DNA from: Campylobacter taeniopygiae | GTDB lineage: Bacteria; Campylobacterota; Campylobacteria; Campylobacterales; Campylobacteraceae | Direction: 5' to 3' | DNA: 64,000 nucleotides | Assembly: GCF_005406225.1 (NCBI RefSeq) | Contig: NZ_NXLY01000002.1 | Location: 89,392 to 153,391 of the forward strand | Shown: piece after piece, positions 57,977-64,000 of the stretch | Position numbering within the stretch: the first letter of the stretch is position 1 | How the letters are laid out: each line of letters starts with the position of its first letter | Program-made: the position numbers and the translations under genes | The notes under the pieces: model-generated | Databases searched by the model: none | What the model was told of the DNA's origin: nothing | What the model saw: only the letters and a program-made list of their open reading frames with translations

Positions 57977-58416
57977 TACTTATCCACAATCATCGCTTTA
58001 AGTTCGGCTTCTGCAACTAAATTTTCATCCACAAAAGCTTGACCTTTAAAAACCCACATATTACCACGATTTTTCACTACTTTCATTTCATAATCAAGTC
58101 GATCTCCTGGACGCACTGGATTTCTAAATTTTGCTCCATCAATGCCGGTAAAATATACAACTTTACTTTTAGGATCTACCTTATCATCCATACTTTCAAA
58201 AGCCAACACTCCACCCGTTTGTGCCATTCCTTCTAAAATTAAAACACCTGGATAAATAGGATGATCTGGAAAATGACCTAAAAAAACAGGATCACTAATG
58301 CTGATATTTTTGTATCCTTTAACTATCTCATTTTTCTTTAAATCAACAATTCTATCAACCAATAAAAAAGGATATCGGTGTGGTAAAATTTCTTGAATTT
58401 GCGATACATTTATCAT
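57976..58416 (-). CDS. fabZ: 3-hydroxyacyl-ACP dehydratase FabZ
   Basis: FabZ dehydrates 3-hydroxyacyl-ACP in fatty acid elongation. The 146-residue hotdog-fold protein has H48 in [12 protein letters not shown] and E62 in LEGMAQ as catalytic pair. It leads the fabZ-lpxA-clpX-mreB-mreC run. GAGGG lies before the ATG. Confidence 0.97.
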   Translation of the reverse strand: MINVSQIQEILPHRYPFLLVDRIVDLKKNEIVKGYKNISISDPVFLGHFPDHPIYPGVLILEGMAQTGGVLAFESMDDKVDPKSKVVYFTGIDGAKFRNPVRPGDRLDYEMKVVKNRGNMWVFKGQAFVDENLVAEAELKAMIVDK

Positions 58417-58453
58417 TTAAAGCCCTCATGTGTTTTCTTCTATGAAAATTAAA

Positions 58454-58461
58454 ATTTTACA
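58454..58461 (-). promoter_or_regulatory. -10 candidate for the fabZ operon
   Basis: The minus strand reads TTTTTTTTGTAAAAT about 40 bases before the fabZ ATG, which fits the T-rich plus TAAAAT pattern of Campylobacter promoters. Confidence 0.45.
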
Positions 58462-58494
58462 AAAAAAATACTAACAAAAGCATAAAAATTATTT

Positions 58495-59568
58495 TTAAAT
58501 TAAAAGAATTTTTTCCTCTGTATCAAAATAAATTTCACTTTTGGCACAAATTTCATAACGACCTTGATGAATTTGATCTAAGATAATCACGGGAGAGAGA
58601 TTATAAGAATTAAATAATTTGTGACGTAAATTGATTTCTTGATTGATTTTTAAAGGCTTATTTAAAAACTCTTCAAAAGTCTTAAATTTATTTTTTAATA
58701 AAGAATTAAAATATTTAAAACTCCAAAAATTAATTTCATCTTTAAAACTGACATAAAAATCAACTTTATCTTTTTCTATGCTCAATTTTGTATAAGAATT
58801 TTTAAAATGAGAATAAAATAAAATATATGATTTAATTGGTTTTTTATCCAATTTTACTAAAGCGTTTAAAAGTCGGTAATTTAAAAATTTATCTCTTTTG
58901 ATTTCAAATTTTTTTCCTTTTTTTTCAAGAGTTTTAATTTTTTTATAAAAAGCTATTCTAGATTCTATACTTGCGGGCAAAATTTGTCCATTAATCGGAG
59001 ACATCAATTCATCAATAAAACTTTTATCCTGCTTTTGTTTTTTCAGTCCATAAATACACCCACAATAATTTTGATGATAAAGTTTTTGTTCTTTAGCTAA
59101 AGCAAATTGTCTTTGCGTTCCTCCATTTTTACGAAAATCTGGAGCTAAAAATTCTATACCATAAGGTTCGCATTCTTTTTGTAAAGCATTTTTTAATTGT
59201 TCCAAATCTTTTTTTGGGCTTGTTAAAAGCGTAGTGGTAAGTTTTTTTTGTCCTAATTTAGCGGCAAATTCTACACAAGACCTCATTCTTAAATCAAAAC
59301 AAATCTTACATCTTGCGCCCTTCTCTGGCTCATCTTCAAATCCACGCACAGCATTGAGCCATTTCTCATACTCATATTCACCTTTATAAAGCTTGATTTT
59401 TAGCTTCTCGCAACTTCTTTTAACATCTAAAAATCGCAATTCATATTCACTTAAAGGATGGATATTAGGATCATAAAAATAACCTATAATTTCTTCCTTA
59501 GGATAAGCCTTTCTTAGCTCTTCTATAAAATAGTGACTATCTACACTACAACAAATATGTACAAGCAT
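58495..59568 (-). CDS. queH: Epoxyqueuosine reductase QueH
   Basis: QueH reduces epoxyqueuosine to queuosine in the tRNA wobble base. The 357-residue protein (Cj0272 position, formerly DUF208) has the paired cysteines C6-C7 in HICCSVD and C87-x2-C90 in GARCKICFDLRM, matching the metal/iron-sulfur sites of the family, with YDPNIHP and GCIYGLKKQ. The C-terminal 150 residues are extra compared with short QueH proteins. It overlaps bcp by one base. Confidence 0.87.
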   Translation of the reverse strand: MLVHICCSVDSHYFIEELRKAYPKEEIIGYFYDPNIHPLSEYELRFLDVKRSCEKLKIKLYKGEYEYEKWLNAVRGFEDEPEKGARCKICFDLRMRSCVEFAAKLGQKKLTTTLLTSPKKDLEQLKNALQKECEPYGIEFLAPDFRKNGGTQRQFALAKEQKLYHQNYCGCIYGLKKQKQDKSFIDELMSPINGQILPASIESRIAFYKKIKTLEKKGKKFEIKRDKFLNYRLLNALVKLDKKPIKSYILFYSHFKNSYTKLSIEKDKVDFYVSFKDEINFWSFKYFNSLLKNKFKTFEEFLNKPLKINQEINLRHKLFNSYNLSPVIILDQIHQGRYEICAKSEIYFDTEEKILLI

Positions 59569-60026
59569 TAAAGACTTTCAAGCACTTTTAAAGCATGATC
59601 TTTTACGCGAACATTGCTATAAATTTGCATAATTTTTCCATTTTCATCAATCACAAAAGTCGAACGTATAATGCCTTCGTATTCTTTGCCGTAATTTTTT
59701 TTAAGCCCCCAAGCTCCATAAAGTTTTGCCACTTCTTTTTCATTATCACTCAATAAAATATGTTTTAAATCAAATTTAGAGATAAATTTTTCATGAGTAG
59801 AGGTGCTATCTGGACTTACTCCTAAAATCACAGCATTTTTATCGCTAAAACGATCATAATTTTGACTAAAATCACACGCTTCTGTTGTACAACCTGGGGT
59901 ATTATCTTTTGGATAAAAATACAAAATCACTTTTTTTCCGATAAAATCTTTGAGTGCTATTTTAATTCCATCTTGATTTAAAAGCTCAAATTCGGGAGCT
60001 TTGTCTCCTATTTTTAAATCACTCAT
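59568..60026 (-). CDS. bcp: Thiol peroxidase Bcp (peroxiredoxin Q)
   Basis: Bcp reduces hydroperoxides with thioredoxin. The 152-residue protein has the peroxidatic C46 in DNTPGCTTEACDF and the resolving C51 five residues later, the Bcp pattern. It overlaps the tautomerase gene by four bases (ATGA) and queH by one. Confidence 0.95.
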   Translation of the reverse strand: MSDLKIGDKAPEFELLNQDGIKIALKDFIGKKVILYFYPKDNTPGCTTEACDFSQNYDRFSDKNAVILGVSPDSTSTHEKFISKFDLKHILLSDNEKEVAKLYGAWGLKKNYGKEYEGIIRSTFVIDENGKIMQIYSNVRVKDHALKVLESL

Positions 60027-60229
60027 TTTGCAGCCTTTGCTTTAATTTGCTCTACACTCTCTCCGCCAAATCCTATATCATAATTTTCTACATCTTCTAT
60101 CATTACAACTACTCTTTCTTTATTTTTATTATATTTTGTGCTTAAAAGATGAGTAATATCAGCTATAAGTTCAGCTTTTTTCTCCTTGCTTAATGCGGGT
60201 TTAGCTAATTTTATATTTACAATTGGCAT
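60023..60229 (-). CDS. 4-oxalocrotonate tautomerase family protein
   Basis: A 68-residue tautomerase (Cj0270 position). The Pro2 general base (after Met removal) and the IVNIKLA strand are the family hallmarks. The substrate is unknown. It is the promoter-proximal gene of tautomerase-bcp-queH. In the reference strain ilvE is its upstream neighbour; here a 240-base gap leads directly to the SPFH gene. Confidence 0.85.
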   Translation of the reverse strand: MPIVNIKLAKPALSKEKKAELIADITHLLSTKYNKNKERVVVMIEDVENYDIGFGGESVEQIKAKAAK

Positions 60230-60289
60230 TTTTTCTCCTTTTAATTTTTGTAATTATTTCAAATTTAATAAAATAAAACAATACTAATC

Positions 60290-60295
60290 ATTGTA
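60290..60295 (-). promoter_or_regulatory. -10 candidate for tautomerase-bcp-queH
   Basis: The minus strand reads TACAAT about 65 bases upstream of the tautomerase ATG, in a region of about 80 percent A+T. Weak by itself. Confidence 0.3.
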
Positions 60296-60363
60296 AAATC
60301 TGTAGTTATTTTTATAAAAATTTCAAGCTTTACTAAATTAAATCAAGCTTAATTCTTAATTAT

Positions 60364-60378
60364 TTGCATTTAATGCAA
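60364..60378. promoter_or_regulatory. Short inverted repeat in the divergent intergenic region
   Basis: TTGCAT-TTA-ATGCAA sits midway between the two divergent promoters. It is one of few GC-containing palindromes in the 240-base gap and might be an operator. No regulator can be assigned. Confidence 0.25.
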
Positions 60379-60421
60379 CCGAATTTAAAATATTATTAAA
60401 AGTTTATTGTTAGTTTATTTT

Positions 60422-60430
60422 TGATAGAAT
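60422..60430 (+). promoter_or_regulatory. Extended -10 promoter of the SPFH gene
   Basis: TGATAGAAT lies 40 bases before the ATG at 60470, with TTAAGGA in front of the start. Confidence 0.5.
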
Positions 60431-60469
60431 TGAGTCCTAAATTTTTAAAAATCAAAATTAAGGAAAAAA

Positions 60470-61537
60470 ATGCCAGCTGATTTAAATGATTATTTTAATA
60501 AGAAAAATAAAAATTCCAATGAAAATAATCAAAAAAACTTTAATTTCAAAATGTCTGATTTTAAATTTTTTGGAAAAATTTCACCCTTTGTCTATACAAT
60601 AGCAATACTAATCATATTTATTATACTCATCAAACCTTTTGTGGTGATTAACTCTGGAGAAATGGGAATCAAATCAAATACAGGTAAATACGATCCCGAA
60701 CCTATCGCTCCGGGACTTCATTTTTTCTTACCTTTTATTCAAAAAATCACTATTATTGATACAAGAATACGACAAATCAATTATGCATCTTTTGAAGGTG
60801 CTAATGAAAATTTAAGTTCTGGATCAGGCGTTATCAATAAAAACAGTATTTCTGTTTTAGACTCAAGAGGACTTCCTGTATTTATAGATGTAACAGTGCA
60901 ATACCGCTTAAACCCTTCTCAAGTACCACAAACCATTGCCACTTGGGGATTAAACTGGGAAAATAAAATTATTGATCCTGTAGTGCGTGATGTTGTAAGA
61001 AGTGTCGTAGGAAAATATACAGCCGAAGAATTGCCTACTAATCGTAATACCATAGCAGCACAAATTGAAGAAGGAATAGGAAAAACCATATCTGCTCAAC
61101 CAAACAAACCTGTTGAACTTCGTGCAGTTCAATTAAGAGAAATCATCTTGCCTTCTAAAGTAAAAGAACAAATAGAACGTGTTCAAATTGCCAAGCAAGA
61201 AGCAGAAAGAGCAAAATATGAAGTTGAAAGAGCCAATCAAGAAGCATTGAAAAAAGCGGCTTTAGCAGAAGGTGAAGCAAATGCAACTATTATAAGTGCT
61301 AAGGGTAAGGCCACAGCTGTTAAAATTCAAGCCGATGCGCAAGCTTATTCTAATAAAGAAATCGCCAATAGCTTAAATAATTCTTTATTGACTTTAAAAC
61401 AAATAGAAACACAAAAGGAATTTAACGAGGCTTTAAAAATCAATAATGATGCTAAAATTTTCTTAACACCTGGCGGAGCTGTGCCTAATATTTGGGTTGA
61501 TACCAAAGATGCTAAAAAACAAAGCTCCTTTCAATAA
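60470..61537 (+). CDS. SPFH/prohibitin-family membrane protein
   Basis: A 355-residue protein (Cj0268c position). A polar N-terminus (1-38) is followed by one membrane helix (about 40-60), an SPFH/Band 7 domain (about 60-240, GEMGIKSNTGKYDPEPIAPGL) and a coiled coil rich in Ala, Glu and Lys (about 235-300). Prohibitin-like proteins form large rings in the membrane and protect or scaffold other proteins. Two small membrane proteins follow after 16 bases and may be partners. HflK/HflC are relatives. Confidence 0.85.
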   Translation: MPADLNDYFNKKNKNSNENNQKNFNFKMSDFKFFGKISPFVYTIAILIIFIILIKPFVVINSGEMGIKSNTGKYDPEPIAPGLHFFLPFIQKITIIDTRIRQINYASFEGANENLSSGSGVINKNSISVLDSRGLPVFIDVTVQYRLNPSQVPQTIATWGLNWENKIIDPVVRDVVRSVVGKYTAEELPTNRNTIAAQIEEGIGKTISAQPNKPVELRAVQLREIILPSKVKEQIERVQIAKQEAERAKYEVERANQEALKKAALAEGEANATIISAKGKATAVKIQADAQAYSNKEIANSLNNSLLTLKQIETQKEFNEALKINNDAKIFLTPGGAVPNIWVDTKDAKKQSSFQ

Positions 61538-61553
61538 TTTTTAGGAAAAAACG

Positions 61554-62087
61554 GTGATAGAAAAAATAAGAGAAATAGTGCTTTTTTATACCACTCATTT
61601 ATATTTGGTAGATTATATGCTCATTTTGTTTATTTTTTTTCTTTTCACCGGAGTTTCGCTTTTATGTGTTTTTTTACGCCATAGACCAGTTATAGCGCTT
61701 TTTATCATTGCTTTAAATTTAATTTTTTGCTTCATAGTCTTTATTTTTGGATTTAAAATAATAGATCACGAGGCAAGAAGTAGAACTCTTGAAATTATAT
61801 CTCAAAGAATGCTACATACCTCTGGAGATTTAATTGTTGATTTTAATATAAGCAATACCTCAAAACATGATTTTAAAGAATGTAAAATTACAACAAAAAT
61901 TTTTAAAAATGTCTCGCCAAAAGATAATTTTATCAATCGATATAAAAATAAATTTATACCTTATAGACAAAAAAGTGCTGAAGTAAAAAACTTAAAGAAA
62001 AATACAACTCAATTTCAAAGAGTTGCCTTTGAGAATTTTCAATATGAAAATAACTTCACCATACATCTAGCTTCAGAGTGTTTTTAA
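61554..62087 (+). CDS. Small membrane protein with DUF2393-like architecture
   Basis: A 177-residue protein starting with GTG. Two membrane helices (about 15-40 and 48-68) are followed by a beta-rich outer domain with the pattern DLIVDFNISNTSKHDFKECKI and a Cys near the end. It resembles the paired epsilonproteobacterial DUF2393 proteins. It shares this layout with the next gene, its likely paralogue. The function is unknown; it probably sits in the same membrane assembly as the SPFH protein. Confidence 0.7.
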   Translation: MIEKIREIVLFYTTHLYLVDYMLILFIFFLFTGVSLLCVFLRHRPVIALFIIALNLIFCFIVFIFGFKIIDHEARSRTLEIISQRMLHTSGDLIVDFNISNTSKHDFKECKITTKIFKNVSPKDNFINRYKNKFIPYRQKSAEVKNLKKNTTQFQRVAFENFQYENNFTIHLASECF

Positions 62088-62596
62088 TGCAACTTACAAT
62101 TTATCACTTATTCGCTTTTATTGTTATAATTGTTTGTTTTGTTTTAATTTGTGTTTTAATTTTTTTAAAGATAAAGCAAAAAGAAATAGCTTTAATGGCT
62201 TATACCATCAATACTATTTTTTCCGCATTATTGATTTACTCTATTTTTTTAACCATCAATCAATTTACCGTTCAAGCTAAACTTGATAATTTATCCTATA
62301 CTAGAGATTTAAGAAATGAAAGCGTTATCATTAATGGAAAAGTAGAAAATTTAACTCGATTCAATATTAAAAAATGCTATTTAATGCTTAATATATTCAA
62401 TAAACAACATGTAAGTGGAGATATTTTTGACGATAAAAATATCCGAAATGCTAAAATGAAAAATATGAGTGTTTCTTACACTATAGAAATTATAGATAAT
62501 CTTCCTGGAAATACTTACAAAAATTTTTCAGCTTCAGTGCCATTTCCACCAAGCTTTAATGATGTAGAATTTTATCATACTTTTAAATGTTTTTAA
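62087..62596 (+). CDS. Small membrane protein, paralogue of the preceding gene
   Basis: A 169-residue protein with two N-terminal membrane helices (about 10-30 and 40-60) and a beta-rich domain with SVIINGKVENLTRFNIKKCYLM, parallel to the NISNTSKHDFKECKI part of its neighbour. Both end in Cys-Phe. I chose the ATG at 62087, which overlaps the preceding stop (TAATG). Function unknown. Confidence 0.7.
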   Translation: MQLTIYHLFAFIVIIVCFVLICVLIFLKIKQKEIALMAYTINTIFSALLIYSIFLTINQFTVQAKLDNLSYTRDLRNESVIINGKVENLTRFNIKKCYLMLNIFNKQHVSGDIFDDKNIRNAKMKNMSVSYTIEIIDNLPGNTYKNFSASVPFPPSFNDVEFYHTFKCF

Positions 62597-62711
62597 AATA
62601 AAATTTACTATTAAGTATTTATTATTACCTTTTAATTATTTTTTTTTAAAATAAATATAGATATTATATCCATTTGCAAAATTTAAATTATTTTTACGAA
62701 AGGATTAAAAG

Positions 62712-64000
62712 ATGTTTAAATCTTTAAATATTGGCACAAAACTGATTTTATGTGCTGCCATAAGCATCATCATAGGATTAGCAATAATGATTTTTTTCAT
62801 ATCTTTACAAGTCTCTTCAAATATGGAAAAACAAGCTGAAGAAGCCATTACAATAGCTTCAAAAAGATATATAAACTATATGCAATCTGCACTTAACGAG
62901 CCTATAGTGCTTTCAAATACTACAGATATGGCGATTCAAGATATAATAAAAGATGATGGACAAGTTAATACTAACATAGTACAGAATTTAATTAAAAATA
63001 CTTTAGATGGTAGCATTCATACCACTTATGCTTTTTTATATTTAAAAGATCCTTCAATACTTGTTGGCGGCGATAAAGACAAATTCTTAAATAAAGACGG
63101 CACCTTATCAATGATTTTTTACGATTCAACTCTAGGAAGTGCCGGTGGAATAAAAATAACTCCTTATGAAAATCTTTATCAAAATACTCAAGTTTTACAA
63201 AAAGTCGAGAAAAATGCTGATTTTAATAATCCTCATGTTGAATTTGGAAAACCTAAGAAATTAAACTATGGGTATGGCGAATTCCTAGGAATAAATTTTG
63301 CTATACCGCTTTTCAATAAAAGTGGAAAATATATCGGATCTTTAGGTTTTTCTCTAGAATTTTCAGAAATGTCCAAAACTTTACTGGATCCAAAATTAAA
63401 TTTTCATGAAGGCGATCAAAGAATCCTTTTCTCGGATGATGCAAGATTTATTATACATGAAAATCCTAAAGCACTTTTAGAAAAAATAAGTGATTATAAT
63501 CATTCTCCTTCTGTTAAACCTATCGTAGAAGCGATTAAGGGACATAAAGATTTACTTATGAATGATTTTCTTACTTCCACAGGATTTTTAAGCTATGCTT
63601 CTGTGGTATCCTTTAGCACACTTAATGATTCAAGTCACTGGAGTATATTAGTAACGACACCGCGTTCATCGGTTTTAGCTCCCGTATATAAATTACAATT
63701 TTCTATTATTATAATTGCTATTATCTTTTTAGTGATAGTTTTAGGCGTTATTTATATTTGCGTTAGAAAAATAATAAGCAGTAAAATCAGTATGACTTTG
63801 CATTATTTACAAAATTTCTTCCGCTTCTTAAATCATGAAACTAAAGATGTTCAAACTATAGAAATCCATAGCAATGACGAATTAGGACAAATGGGCAAAA
63901 TCATCAATGAAAACATCCTTATGACTAAACAAGGTTTAGAACAAGATAACCAAGCTGTAAAAGAATCTGTTTCTACTGTTCAAGTAGTAGAAAAAGGAGA
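62712..64000 (+). CDS. Methyl-accepting chemotaxis protein (Tlp-type), 5' part
   Basis: An open frame of 429 codons that runs off the window. A first membrane helix (about 10-32) precedes a periplasmic dCache-like ligand domain (about 35-325), a second helix (about 328-352) and the start of a HAMP/signalling region (ETKDVQTIEIHSNDELGQMGKIINEN). By position it is tlp4 (Cj0262c) of the reference strain. The ATG follows AAAGGA. The domain binds small ligands, but which ones cannot be told. It works with the CheV/CheA/CheW proteins at 45025-48781. Confidence 0.9.
   Translation, partial: MFKSLNIGTKLILCAAISIIIGLAIMIFFISLQVSSNMEKQAEEAITIASKRYINYMQSALNEPIVLSNTTDMAIQDIIKDDGQVNTNIVQNLIKNTLDGSIHTTYAFLYLKDPSILVGGDKDKFLNKDGTLSMIFYDSTLGSAGGIKITPYENLYQNTQVLQKVEKNADFNNPHVEFGKPKKLNYGYGEFLGINFAIPLFNKSGKYIGSLGFSLEFSEMSKTLLDPKLNFHEGDQRILFSDDARFIIHENPKALLEKISDYNHSPSVKPIVEAIKGHKDLLMNDFLTSTGFLSYASVVSFSTLNDSSHWSILVTTPRSSVLAPVYKLQFSIIIIAIIFLVIVLGVIYICVRKIISSKISMTLHYLQNFFRFLNHETKDVQTIEIHSNDELGQMGKIINENILMTKQGLEQDNQAVKESVSTVQVVEKG

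Noticed and set aside
1..64000. CRISPR array, tRNA or rRNA genes, insertion sequences, integrase
   Set aside because: No regularly spaced repeats, no cloverleaf or rRNA segment, and no transposase or integrase motif was found in any frame.

Overview
The window is a contiguous, AT-rich, gene-dense piece of a Campylobacter chromosome from the C. jejuni / C. coli clade. Support for this comes from near-reference versions of housekeeping proteins (RplY, FliF, CheA, CarB), a PEB3 antigen, an OXA-61/OXA-184-type class D beta-lactamase, a cytolethal distending toxin, Tlp-type chemoreceptors and the BioG/BioC biotin start. The species cannot be fixed from this window. Gene order follows the C. jejuni NCTC 11168 block from about plsX/fabH to tlp4, as I remember it, with several losses and insertions.

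Layout. 1-16077: fatty-acid genes (plsX end, fabH), then a long leftward block with ridA-serC-xseA-ubiE, a hypothetical gene, perR, dxs, the flagellar genes fliH-fliG-fliF, a truncated pheA, a HAD phosphatase, lysA, lptG, pth and rplY. 16185-25456: rightward SMR pair, bioD, bioF-bioG-bioC and modA-mop-modB-modC, with leftward bioA, and with two Hcp-like (Sel1) cysteine-repeat proteins placed on either side of bioA. 25459-28884: a broken lipoprotein gene, an orphan RelE-type toxin, and a leftward surE-tcdA-blaOXA operon. 29055-35434: accessory block with cdtABC, a peptide and dicarboxylate cluster (pepE, dcuC-like, pepT) and peb3. 35536-42683: a three-gene restriction-modification-like island made of a DNA methyltransferase with a long N-terminal extension, a GHKL ATPase with a C-terminal nuclease-like motif, and a DEAD helicase/nuclease. 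42680-50387: rightward run lpxB-greA-lpxH-like-cheV-cheA-cheW-serB-tal. 50373-60229: leftward sua5-like, carB, mreC-mreB, clpX-lpxA-fabZ, queH-bcp-tautomerase. 60470-64000: an SPFH/prohibitin-like protein, two small membrane proteins and the 5' part of a chemoreceptor.

How it works together. Most of the block is envelope (FabH/FabZ/LpxA/LpxB/LpxH/LptG/MreBC), motility and chemotaxis (FliFGH, CheV/A/W, Tlp), cofactors (biotin, molybdate, DXP, menaquinone) and translation or tRNA modification (Pth, RplY, QueH, TcdA, Sua5). Genes for phenylalanine synthesis have been lost: pheA keeps only its chorismate mutase domain and hisC is not next to it. From memory of the reference, ilvE and panBCD are also not at their usual places, which points to metabolic reduction.

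The most unusual object is the three-gene methyltransferase / GHKL-nuclease / helicase-nuclease island between peb3 and lpxB. It looks like a type III restriction system with an extra ATPase-nuclease subunit and is the best candidate for a poorly described defence system. No tRNA, rRNA, CRISPR array or complete insertion sequence was seen, and no gap without a gene exceeds 300 bases.
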